In this document: piece after piece, positions 1 to 7,159 of the stretch
How positions within the stretch are numbered: position 1 is the first letter of the stretch
How the letters are laid out: each line of letters opens with the position of its first letter
From: Hyphomicrobiales bacterium
Lineage (GTDB): Bacteria; Pseudomonadota; Alphaproteobacteria; Rhizobiales; Xanthobacteraceae
Direction of reading: 5' to 3'
DNA: 64,000 nucleotides
Assembly (NCBI GenBank): GCA_016185205.1
Contig: JACPOA010000034.1
Location: 1 to 64,000, forward strand
Program-made: the position numbers and the translations under genes
The notes under the pieces: model-generated
What the model saw: only the letters and a program-made list of their open reading frames with translations
Database searches by the model: none
What the model was told of the DNA's origin: nothing

Positions 1-207
1 CTGCATTGGACGCTCGACGTCGTTCTCGACGAGGATCAGGCGCGAAGTCGCAAAGACCACGCTCCCGCAAACCTCGCCGTTCTGCGGCGACTTGCACTCA
101 ATATCGCTCGCGCTCATCCCGACACAAAGATCTCTTTGCGTGGCAAACTCAACCGGGCTGCCTGGGACGACAGCTTCCTCGTCTATTTGCTCCTGAACAT
201 GCTATAG
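1..207 (+). CDS. ISAs1-family transposase, C-terminal end (cut by window edge)
   Basis: The frame is open from base 1 to a TAG at 205-207 and encodes 68 residues. It contains LDVVLDEDQARSRKDHAPAN followed by a segment with NLAVLRRLALNIAR and RGKLNRAAWDD. This is the usual C-terminal signature of ISAs1-type DDE transposases (a D/E-rich strand, R-x-x-N-A-P-x-N, then L-R-x-L-A-L-N). The rest of the gene lies to the left of the window. Its right flank runs straight into a palindromic repeat, and no IS terminal repeat was recognised. It may be an intact IS or a remnant; the window cannot say. Confidence 0.72.
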   Translation: MHWTLDVVLDEDQARSRKDHAPANLAVLRRLALNIARAHPDTKISLRGKLNRAAWDDSFLVYLLLNML

Positions 208-330
208 CCCTGCCTGAAAGGGGTGGGTCGGCGAGCGAAGCGAGCCGGGGTGGGGTAACGCAACCATCAAGTACCCCCACCCGGTCGACTTCGTCGACCA
301 CCCTCCCCCGCAAGCGGGGGAGGGATAAGA
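208..330. repeat. Palindromic intergenic repeat (CCTCCCC-type)
   Basis: This is a GC-rich repeat block with two nested inverted parts: a GGGGTGGG / CCCACCC pair, and CCCTCCCCCGC-AAGC-GGGGGAGGG at about 302-325, which would form a strong hairpin. The same style of block is present at about 7021-7146, and a smaller hairpin is at 51926-51952. The 3' end of the TRAP permease gene runs into it. Confidence 0.7.
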
Positions 331-812
331 AGATTGAGCGCCCTGATCGCCTGCGCCACGCCTTGCAGTGCCATCAGCAGGGCAAACAGCGGGATCAGTG
401 TCTTGAGCGCGAACACCACCGGCAACCCGCTCGATTCCTGCGAGCGCTCCAGGATCGCCCAGGAACGCGCGGCATAGGGCAGCGACAGCCAGACCAGCGT
501 CAGCGCAAACGGCAGCAACAGCAGCAACGCCCCGACCAGATCGACCGTGGCCTTGGTGCGGGGCGAGGCCTCGGCATAGAAAATATCGACCCGCACATGG
601 CCGCCGGCCTTCAGCGTCCAGGCCGCCGCCAGCATGAACAAAGTGGCGTGGCCGTAGATCACCGCCTCCGACAGCCAGATCGAGCCCAGCCCGAACAGAT
701 AACGCGCCACCACCAGCGCGAACTGCAGCAGCACGACCACCAGCGCCAGCCACGCCACCGCACGCCCGATGGCCGTGGTGAGGCGGTCGATGCGGTCGGC
801 CAATGTGTTCAT
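267..812 (-). CDS. TRAP transporter small permease (DctQ family), orphan
   Basis: Predicted four-helix inner-membrane protein of about 181 residues, the DctQ-like subunit of a tripartite ATP-independent periplasmic (TRAP) transporter. Hydrophobic helices surround AWLALVVVLLQFALVVARYLF, then WLSEAVIYGHATLFMLAAAW, a segment starting VDLVGALLLLLPFALTLVWL, and a fourth near LIPLFALLMALQGVAQAI. The motif LSEAVIYGHATLFML is typical of DctQ. The large permease (DctM) and the binding protein (DctP) that normally sit beside it are absent. The last residues (PPPLAGEGGRRSRPGGGT) are encoded by the adjacent repeat, so the original stop was probably lost. Start ATG 812 is one of two nearby ATGs (the other is 827); neither has a clear ribosome site. 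Function is doubtful without partners. Confidence 0.78.
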   Translation of the reverse strand: MNTLADRIDRLTTAIGRAVAWLALVVVLLQFALVVARYLFGLGSIWLSEAVIYGHATLFMLAAAWTLKAGGHVRVDIFYAEASPRTKATVDLVGALLLLLPFALTLVWLSLPYAARSWAILERSQESSGLPVVFALKTLIPLFALLMALQGVAQAIRALNLLIPPPLAGEGGRRSRPGGGT

Positions 813-874
813 AGGCGCAAAAGTCATGACCCGATGATGGCACAAAGGCGGGCGTTTTGCTTATAGTGCGGCCC

Positions 875-1507
875 ATGTCCGGGCACGACGACCACCACCA
901 CGATCACGACCATTCCGAGCTCACGGAAACCCAGTTGCGGGTGCGCGCGCTGGAAACCGTGCTGACCGAGAAGGGCTATGTCGACCCGGCCGCGCTCGAC
1001 CTGCTGATCGAGACCTATGAGAAGAAGGTCGGCCCGCGCAACGGCGCCCGCGTGGTGGCCAAGGCCTGGGCCGATCCGGCCTACCGCACGCGCCTGTTCA
1101 AGGAGGCCACGTCGGCGATCGCCGAGTTCGGCTATGCCGGGCGCCAGGGCGAACACATCGTCGCGCTGGAGAACACGCCGGCGCAGCACAACATGGTCGT
1201 GTGCACGCTGTGCTCCTGCTATCCGTGGCCGGTGCTCGGCCTGCCGCCGCTCTGGTACAAATCGGCACCCTACCGCTCGCGCGTGGTCGCCGACCCGCGC
1301 GGCGTGCTGGCCGATTTCGGCGTGACGCTGCCGCAGGGCACCAAAATTCGCGTGTGGGATTCCACCGCCGAGATCCGCTACCTGGTGATCCCGATGCGGC
1401 CAGCCGGCACCGACGGCTGGAGCGAGGAGAAACTCGGCGAGCTGGTCACGCGCGATTCCATGATCGGCACCGGCTTGCCGAAGTCGCCGAAGGACCTCGC
1501 AAAATGA
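875..1507 (+). CDS. nthA: Nitrile hydratase alpha subunit, cobalt type (copy 1)
   Basis: Catalytic alpha subunit of nitrile hydratase, a cytoplasmic metalloenzyme that hydrates nitriles to amides. The metal-binding motif [10 protein letters not shown] is intact, and its Thr is the hallmark of the non-corrin cobalt class (iron enzymes have Ser). The N terminus is His/Asp rich ([10 protein letters not shown]). The ATG at 875 is preferred over an upstream TTG because the second copy starts in the same sequence context. The stop overlaps the beta-subunit start in an ATGA, so the two are translationally coupled. It is about 75-80 percent identical by eye to copy 2. Operon order is alpha1-beta1-alpha2-beta2-accessory protein. 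Confidence 0.95.
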   Translation: MSGHDDHHHDHDHSELTETQLRVRALETVLTEKGYVDPAALDLLIETYEKKVGPRNGARVVAKAWADPAYRTRLFKEATSAIAEFGYAGRQGEHIVALENTPAQHNMVVCTLCSCYPWPVLGLPPLWYKSAPYRSRVVADPRGVLADFGVTLPQGTKIRVWDSTAEIRYLVIPMRPAGTDGWSEEKLGELVTRDSMIGTGLPKSPKDLAK

Positions 1508-2166
1508 ACGGCGCGCAGGACCTCGGTGGCATGCACGGCTTCGGCCCGGTCGTACCCGAGCCGAACGAGCCGGTGTTCCACGCCGAATGGGAGCGCCGCG
1601 CCTTTGCACTCACGCTCGCCGCGGCCATGCCGGGTGACTGGAACCTCGACATGACACGCTTCGCGCGCGAGAACCGGCCGCCTGCCGAATATTTGGCGAT
1701 GAGCTACTACCAGGTTTGGTTCGCCGCGCTGGAAGCGATGCTGAAGGAGCGCGGCTTGGTGGCGGACGACGAGATCGACACCGGCCATTCGCTGCACCCG
1801 CCGAAACCGGTCGCGCGCACGCTCTCGCCCGGCGACGTCGCGCAGGTGCTTCATCGCGGCGCGCCGACCGAACGCGAGACCAAGCGCGCGGCGAAATTCA
1901 AGGCCGGCGACAAGGTGCGCGCCAAGACCATCAACCCGGTCACCCACACGCGACTGCCGCGCTATGTGCGGGGACGCACCGGCACCATTGAGCGCGTGAT
2001 CGGCTGCCACGTGTTTCCCGACAGCAATGCGCTGGGCGCCGGCGAAAATCCACAATGGCTCTACACCGTGCGCTTCGAGGGCCGCGAATTATGGGGCGGC
2101 AATGCCGACCCGACGGTGGCGGTGTCGGTTGATGCCTGGGAGCCGTATCTGGAGCCGGTAGCCTAA
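1504..2166 (+). CDS. nthB: Nitrile hydratase beta subunit (copy 1)
   Basis: Structural beta partner of the alpha subunit, 220 residues. It opens with the family signature [16 protein letters not shown], followed by EPVFHAEWE and an alpha-helical N-terminal half. The C-terminal SH3-like barrel carries [20 protein letters not shown] and LYTVRF...ELWG. Length is close to the usual 220-235. It overlaps nthA by four bases (ATGA). The conserved arginine-containing region [11 protein letters not shown], which faces the metal site in known structures, is present. Confidence 0.94.
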   Translation: MNGAQDLGGMHGFGPVVPEPNEPVFHAEWERRAFALTLAAAMPGDWNLDMTRFARENRPPAEYLAMSYYQVWFAALEAMLKERGLVADDEIDTGHSLHPPKPVARTLSPGDVAQVLHRGAPTERETKRAAKFKAGDKVRAKTINPVTHTRLPRYVRGRTGTIERVIGCHVFPDSNALGAGENPQWLYTVRFEGRELWGGNADPTVAVSVDAWEPYLEPVA

Positions 2167-2194
2167 CGGCCGCGCCTGCGCTTATACTGACACC

Positions 2195-2824
2195 ATGTCG
2201 CACGATCACGACCACCATCACCATGAGCACGGCTCGGACCTGTCCGAGATGCAGCTGCGCACGCGCGCGCTGGAAACGATCCTGCTTGAGAAGGGCTATA
2301 TCGAACCGGCCGCGATCGACCTGCTGATCGAAACCTATGAAAAGAAGATCGGCCCGCGCAACGGCGCGCAGGTGGTGGCGAAGGCCTGGGTCGATCCCAA
2401 ATTTCGCCAATGGCTGTTTGCGGACGGCACCGCGGCGGTCGAGTCGCTCGGCTTCAGCGGGCGCTCCGCCAATCATCTGGTGGCGCTGGAGAACACGCCG
2501 TCGGTGCACAACATGGTCGTGTGCACGCTGTGCTCGTGTTATCCGTGGGCGGTGCTCGGCCTGCCGCCGCTATGGTACAAGTCGGCGCCCTACCGCTCGC
2601 GCACGGTCGCCGATCCGCGCGGCGTGCTGGCCGACTTCGGCGTCGAACTGCCGAAGGACATGGAAATCCGCGTGTGGGATTCAACCGCCGAGCTGCGTTA
2701 CCTGGTGGTGCCGATGCGCCCGGCCGGCACCGAGGGCTGGAGCGAAGACAATCTCGCGGACCTCGTCACCCGCGACAGCATGATCGGCACCGGTCTGGCG
2801 AAGTCGCCGAAGGATTTGAAATGA
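2195..2824 (+). CDS. nthA: Nitrile hydratase alpha subunit, cobalt type (copy 2)
   Basis: Second alpha subunit of 209 residues, clearly a tandem duplicate of copy 1: same length, same [10 protein letters not shown] cobalt motif, and same His-rich start ([11 protein letters not shown]). Differences are spread evenly over the protein with the active-site block unchanged, which indicates an old duplication kept under selection and not a recent copy. It is overlapped at its stop by the second beta gene (ATGA). No terminator is evident in the 28-base gap after beta1, so the five genes are probably one transcript. Confidence 0.94.
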   Translation: MSHDHDHHHHEHGSDLSEMQLRTRALETILLEKGYIEPAAIDLLIETYEKKIGPRNGAQVVAKAWVDPKFRQWLFADGTAAVESLGFSGRSANHLVALENTPSVHNMVVCTLCSCYPWAVLGLPPLWYKSAPYRSRTVADPRGVLADFGVELPKDMEIRVWDSTAELRYLVVPMRPAGTEGWSEDNLADLVTRDSMIGTGLAKSPKDLK

Positions 2825-3318
2825 ACGGCGCGGCCGACATGGGCGGCATGCATGGCTTCGGGCAGGTACAGCCGGAAGAGAACGAGCCGGTGTTCCACGC
2901 CGAGTGGGAGGGGCATTCCTTCGCGCTCAACATGGTGACCGGCGTCGCCAAGCTGTGGAATCTCGACGCCTTCCGTTTCAAGCGCGAGAGTCTTCCGCCG
3001 CCGCAATATCTCAATCTCAGCTATTACGGGCTGTGGACCGCGCCGGCCTTGTTCAAGGTCGGCGATACGGTGCGCGCCAAGAACATGCATCCGCAGACCC
3101 ATACGCGGCTGCCGCGCTACGCGCGCGGGCATGTCGGCGAGGTCGTACGCATCGTCGGCTGCCATGTGTTCCCCGACAGCAATGCCAGCAATGCCGGCGA
3201 GGACCCGCACTGGCTTTACACCGTGCGCTTTAACGGCCGCGAATTGTGGGGCGCGGATTCCGACCCGACCCTGCGCGTCTGCATCGAGGCCTGGGAACCG
3301 TATCTGGAGCCGGCATGA
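2821..3318 (+). CDS. nthB: Nitrile hydratase beta subunit, shortened (copy 2)
   Basis: Homologous to copy 1 at both ends ([26 protein letters not shown]...[13 protein letters not shown]) but only 165 residues. Alignment by eye shows a clean internal deletion of about 55 residues after SYYGLW, removing the helical linker between the N-terminal helices and the C-terminal barrel. The reading frame is intact, the start is coupled to the alpha2 stop and the end is coupled to the next gene, so it does not look like a dead gene. Whether it pairs with alpha2 alone, or needs the accessory protein (which resembles the missing helical part), cannot be told from sequence. Confidence 0.88.
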   Translation: MNGAADMGGMHGFGQVQPEENEPVFHAEWEGHSFALNMVTGVAKLWNLDAFRFKRESLPPPQYLNLSYYGLWTAPALFKVGDTVRAKNMHPQTHTRLPRYARGHVGEVVRIVGCHVFPDSNASNAGEDPHWLYTVRFNGRELWGADSDPTLRVCIEAWEPYLEPA

Positions 3319-3695
3319 TCGACCAGGCCGCGGCGCGCCGCGCCACGCAAGAAGTCCCTAGCATCCCGCGCGATGCCGACGGACCGGTGTTCCGCGAGCC
3401 GTGGGAGGCGCAGGCCTTCGCCATGACGCTGGCGCTGCACGAACGCGGCGTGTTCACCTGGAGCGAATGGGCGGCGGCGCTCGCAACCGAGATCAAGCGC
3501 GCGCAAGCGGCCGGCGATCCCGACACCGGCGAGACCTATTATTCGCACTGGCTCAATGCGCTGGAAAGACTGGTCGCGGACAAGGGCGTGACCACGTCGG
3601 AAACTTTGCATCGCTACCGCGACGCCTGGGACCATGCCTGCGACCGCACCCCGCACGGCAAGCCGATCGAATTGCGGCCGGAAGATTTCGGTTAG
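3315..3695 (+). CDS. Nitrile hydratase accessory protein (activator, beta-N-terminus-like)
   Basis: 126-residue protein with the pattern of nitrile hydratase accessory/activator proteins that help insert cobalt into the alpha subunit: GPVFREPWEAQAFAMTLAL, FTWSEWAAAL, and TYYSHWLNALERLVADKG. The family is homologous to the helical N-terminal half of the beta subunit. The start overlaps the beta2 stop (ATGA). Its TAG stop (3693-3695) overlaps the TAA stop of the convergent NicO transporter gene, leaving no room for a terminator between the two operons. Confidence 0.88.
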   Translation: MIDQAAARRATQEVPSIPRDADGPVFREPWEAQAFAMTLALHERGVFTWSEWAAALATEIKRAQAAGDPDTGETYYSHWLNALERLVADKGVTTSETLHRYRDAWDHACDRTPHGKPIELRPEDFG

Positions 3696-4714
3696 CCCGC
3701 CAGCAGCCGCTCGCTCACCATGTAGCCGGTAAGCAGCAGCGCGCCGAACGCCACAATTACGAGTGCCGCGGCGGTTTCCATGCCGCGCACCAGGATCATG
3801 CCGGCGCCGGGCTTGGCCTTGGCCAGCCGCCCGGCCAGTCCGCGCGCCCCGACGGCAATCGTCGCGATGGTCGCCACCGTGATCGCGGTGCCCAGCCCCA
3901 TCACGAAGGTGGAGGCAACGCCGATCCAGAACAGCCCCTGCGCCAGCGAGAACACCAGCACAATGATGGCGCCGGAGCACGGCCGCAATCCGACTGCGAC
4001 GATGGCAGCCAAGCCGCGCCGCAGCCAATGACGGCCGCCAAGCTCCTGCGGCTCCGGCGCGTGCGCGTGGCCCCAAGCCGATGCCTCCTCGGCGTGATCG
4101 TGCTGATGGTCGTGATGCGCATGGCCATGATCATGGCCGTGATGATGATCGTGGTCGTGCGCGTGCGCCTTCGGCCACAGCAAAGCCAGAAGGGCGCGGC
4201 CTTTCACCCAGAGCAGCCGCAGCCCGATCAGAATGATCAGCGCATAGCTCACGATCTCGATGACGCGCACGGTGTCGCCCATCACTTTGGCGGTGGCGCC
4301 GAGCAGCACGGCGGCGATGCCGACGAGGGCGATGGCGGTAACGGCCTGCAGGATGGCCGAGGCGAACGACAGCACGATGCCGCGCCGCCAGGTCTCGTCA
4401 TTGGCGACCAGATAGGACGAGATCACCGCCTTGCCGTGACCGGGGCCGGCGGCGTGGAAGACACCGTAGAGGAACGAGATGCCCATCAGCGTCCAGGCGG
4501 CGCTGCCGTCGGCCTTGGCGGCGCGGATGGTGCCCGACATCATGCGGTAGAATTCGGCCTGCTTGGCCAGGATCCAGCCGGTGAGGCCGCCGAACTCCGG
4601 CGGCGCCTGCGGGCGCGTCATGCCGAAGGGCTGCGCCAGCGCGATATCGACCGCGCCGAATACGAGAAGCACGGCAAGCATGAGCAGCGCGCATTGCGCC
4701 AAAGAGGAGCGCAT
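3692..4714 (-). CDS. NicO/RcnA-type nickel/cobalt transporter
   Basis: Polytopic membrane transporter of about 340 residues. Features are an N-terminal hydrophobic segment, a conserved FLYGVFHAAGPGHGKAVISS block (the GPGHGK metal-site motif of NicO proteins), a long cytoplasmic His/Asp loop (HAHDHDHHHGHDHGHAHHDH), and a second half with GLRPCSGAIIVLVFSLAQGL. The ATG at 4714 lies 5 bases after the DUF1007 stop, so the two genes form an operon. NicO proteins import or export Ni2+ or Co2+. Facing a cobalt-type nitrile hydratase, cobalt supply is a reasonable inference, but direction and metal are not shown by sequence. Confidence 0.9.
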   Translation of the reverse strand: MRSSLAQCALLMLAVLLVFGAVDIALAQPFGMTRPQAPPEFGGLTGWILAKQAEFYRMMSGTIRAAKADGSAAWTLMGISFLYGVFHAAGPGHGKAVISSYLVANDETWRRGIVLSFASAILQAVTAIALVGIAAVLLGATAKVMGDTVRVIEIVSYALIILIGLRLLWVKGRALLALLWPKAHAHDHDHHHGHDHGHAHHDHQHDHAEEASAWGHAHAPEPQELGGRHWLRRGLAAIVAVGLRPCSGAIIVLVFSLAQGLFWIGVASTFVMGLGTAITVATIATIAVGARGLAGRLAKAKPGAGMILVRGMETAAALVIVAFGALLLTGYMVSERLLAG

Positions 4715-4719
4715 GCGGC

Positions 4720-5355
4720 TCAAGGACACTTCACCAGAATCTTGTTGGCGAACTGCGCGCCCCAGGCCATCGTCGTGTTGGGCTGGTCGGCGGGAATCTC
4801 GGAGAGCTTCTTGCCTTCGGCGAAGGTCATCTCGCGCGGCAACTGCACATCGAGCTTGCATTGCGGGGCACCGACGATTTGCACCGGCGTCTTCTTGTCG
4901 AAGGAAAAATCGACAAAAATGGTCGGATCGTAGATGTCGATCTTCAGCTCCTTCGCCTTCACCGGCGTCTTGAACGGCAGCGTGAAATTCAGCGTCAGCA
5001 CCGAATCGTTGTAGTCGAGCCAGTAGTCCGGCTGCGGATCGGTCAGCGGCGCTTTTTTGCCGTCGGCGGTGGCGTAGGTGAAGTAGTCATATTCCTTCAG
5101 CGACTCGACATTGACCTTGGCGAGCTCGCTGAGTTCCTCGCGGGTGAACTTGCCCTTCTCCTTGCTCTCCAGCCCCTGCGTGGCAAAGGCCGAGAACATG
5201 TCGTCGAAGGCCCAGTGATGGCGCACGCCGGTGACGGTGCCGTCGCCGGCATAGATGAGTTCGGTCTTCATCGTCACCCAGACATGCGGATGCGCGCGCG
5301 CGGGTTGAGCGAAGGCCAAGGTTAAAAGGGCGAGCAGGAGGATGCGAACTGTCAT
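4720..5355 (-). CDS. DUF1007 periplasmic protein, partner of NicO transporter
   Basis: About 211 residues with a cleavable signal peptide (RILLLALLTLAFAQPARA) followed by HPHVWVTMKTELIY. The HPH just after cleavage is a candidate metal-binding N terminus. The family occurs with NicO-type Ni/Co transporters in many proteobacteria, where it is thought to deliver or sense the metal in the periplasm. The ATG at 5355 is chosen over a GTG at 5364; no strong ribosome site is seen for either. It is first in the two-gene minus-strand operon. Confidence 0.85.
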   Translation of the reverse strand: MTVRILLLALLTLAFAQPARAHPHVWVTMKTELIYAGDGTVTGVRHHWAFDDMFSAFATQGLESKEKGKFTREELSELAKVNVESLKEYDYFTYATADGKKAPLTDPQPDYWLDYNDSVLTLNFTLPFKTPVKAKELKIDIYDPTIFVDFSFDKKTPVQIVGAPQCKLDVQLPREMTFAEGKKLSEIPADQPNTTMAWGAQFANKILVKCP

Positions 5356-5422
5356 GCGGCGCACAATATCACGGAGTGCGGCGTAATGGTGGCGGGCTCT
5401 GTTTGCAATTAATTGTCATTTA

Positions 5423-7021
5423 TCAAACCCCGGCCGCGCCGCCGTCGGCGCGCGGATCGTGGCCGCCTTCCAATGTGCCGTCGGCATGCAGGATGACGGC
5501 GCCGGCGTGCCCCATGGTGTCGGAATATGGCTCGTTAAGCATCTCGACATCGTGGCCGGCCGACATCAGCCGGTCGACCAGTCCATCGTCGAAGCGGGAT
5601 TCCAGCCGCAGATTGGTATGGCTCGAGCCCCAGGTGCGCCCCAGCAGCCAGCGCGGCGCGTCGAGCGCCTTGTCGAGCGGCTGGCGGAAGAGGATGTGGC
5701 GCGTGAACACGGCGGCCTGCGTCTGCGGCTGGCCGTCGCCGCCCATGGTGCCGTAGGCGATGACGCGGCCGTCCTTGAGCGCGGCCAGCGCCGGATTGAG
5801 CGTGTGGAACGGGCGGCGGCCAGGCTCCAGCGCGTTCGGCGCCTTGGGGTCGAGCGAGAAGCTCGAACCGCGGTTCTGCATCAGGATGCCGGTCGACGGC
5901 AGCACGCAGCCGGAGCCGAATTCCCAGTACAGCGACTGGATGTAGGAGACGACCAGGCCACTCGCATCGGCCGCGCCCATCCAGATCGTGTCGCCGCGCG
6001 CCTCGGGCGCCGGCCAGCGCGCGGCCTTGCGGGCGTCGATCTTGGTAGCCTCGGCGTCGAGAAATTCCGGCGCCAGAAAATGCGTGAGATTGCCGTCGAT
6101 CTTGTCCGGATCGGTGACAAAGCGGTCGCGCACGCGGAAAGCGCGCTTGGTCGCTTCCACCAGGCCGTGGACGTGCTCGTAACTTTCGGCCTGTACGACG
6201 CGCAGACGTTCGAACAGCGCCAGAATCATCAGCGAGGCCAAGCCCTGCGTCGGCGGCGGCGTATTGAACAGCGTACCGGCGGCGGTGGCGACGCTCAGCG
6301 GTTCGGCAATTTTTGCCTCGAATTTCTCCAGATCGGCGCGCGTCACCGGACTGCCGATGCGTTCCAAATCAGCGGCGATCTCGCGGCCGACATCGCCGCG
6401 ATAGAAATCGTCGAGCCCGGCCTGCGCCAGCTGGTCGAGCGTGGCGGCGAAGGCGCTCTGCTTGAGCTTGCTGCCCACCTCGGGCGGCTTGCCGTCGGCG
6501 AGGAAGGCCATGATGAAGCCCGGCGCGGTTTCCAGTTCGGCGTATTTCTCGACCGTGAGCCGCGCCTGGCTGGGCGTGACGGTGTAGCCCTCGCGGGCAT
6601 GTTTGATGGCGGCTTCAAACAGCACATGGACCGGCAGCCTGCCACGATGCGCTTTCGCCGCTTCGAGCGCGAGCATCCAGCCGGCCACCGCGCCCGGCAG
6701 AGTGAGCGCGGCCAGCGGCCCGCGCGACGGAATCTCGTAATGGCCGGCATCGCGATAAAGCTGGCGCGTCGCCTTCGCCCCGGCGCGGCCGGCGCCCATA
6801 ATGGCGCGCACGCGGCCCGACGGCTCGCGGATCAGCCAGAAGCCGTCGCCGCCGACATGGTTCATGTGCGGATAGACCGCCGCGATCGAGGCCGCCATCG
6901 CGATCATCGCTTCGATGGCGTTGCCGCCCTCGGCGAGGATGGCACGGCCGTCCGCGACCGCCGCCGCATGCGGCGCGCAGACGACGCCGCGGCGGTGCCC
7001 GGCGGTGTGCAGGGTGGTCAT
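5423..7021 (-). CDS. ggt: Gamma-glutamyltransferase family protein (Ntn hydrolase)
   Basis: 532 residues, full length for the family. The two halves of gamma-glutamyltransferase are recognisable: a large-subunit region (GGNAIEAMIAMAASIAAVYPHMNHVGGDGFW) and, after the autoprocessing point, a small-subunit region. The likely nucleophile is Thr345 in ARGDTIWMGAAD, followed by the glycine-rich GTMGGDGQPQTQA. No signal peptide is seen, so this is probably a cytoplasmic member; many such genes act on gamma-glutamyl amides or cephalosporin-like substrates and not on glutathione. The ribosome site GGGGAGGGGAG is provided by the adjacent palindromic repeat. Confidence 0.9.
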   Translation of the reverse strand: MTTLHTAGHRRGVVCAPHAAAVADGRAILAEGGNAIEAMIAMAASIAAVYPHMNHVGGDGFWLIREPSGRVRAIMGAGRAGAKATRQLYRDAGHYEIPSRGPLAALTLPGAVAGWMLALEAAKAHRGRLPVHVLFEAAIKHAREGYTVTPSQARLTVEKYAELETAPGFIMAFLADGKPPEVGSKLKQSAFAATLDQLAQAGLDDFYRGDVGREIAADLERIGSPVTRADLEKFEAKIAEPLSVATAAGTLFNTPPPTQGLASLMILALFERLRVVQAESYEHVHGLVEATKRAFRVRDRFVTDPDKIDGNLTHFLAPEFLDAEATKIDARKAARWPAPEARGDTIWMGAADASGLVVSYIQSLYWEFGSGCVLPSTGILMQNRGSSFSLDPKAPNALEPGRRPFHTLNPALAALKDGRVIAYGTMGGDGQPQTQAAVFTRHILFRQPLDKALDAPRWLLGRTWGSSHTNLRLESRFDDGLVDRLMSAGHDVEMLNEPYSDTMGHAGAVILHADGTLEGGHDPRADGGAAGV

Positions 7022-7146
7022 CTCCCCTCCCCCCGCGACGCGCAGCGTCGTGGTGGGGAGGGGTCGGGGGTGGGGGGAACGCTTGCACAGCAGCGCACAT
7101 AGCCCCCCACCCCTAACCCCTCCCCACCGCTTCGCGGGGGGAGGGG
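7021..7146. repeat. Palindromic intergenic repeat pair (CCCCTCCCC-type)
   Basis: Two mirrored hairpin units around a short spacer: CCCCTCCCCCCGC...GTGGTGGGGAGGGG, and CCCCACCCCTAACCCCTCCCC...GGGGGGAGGGG. It lies between the ggt-like gene and the M3 peptidase gene, both on the minus strand, so it may act as a terminator for the peptidase while also supplying the ggt ribosome site. It belongs to the same class as the block at 208-330. Confidence 0.75.
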
Positions 7147-7159
7147 AATCGCGCGCGCG

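Noticed and set aside
5459-7102. 547-codon plus-strand open frame opposite the gamma-glutamyltransferase gene
   Set aside because: Antisense shadow of a high-GC gene; composition is Arg/Gln-rich without domains, and the minus-strand product is a clear family member.
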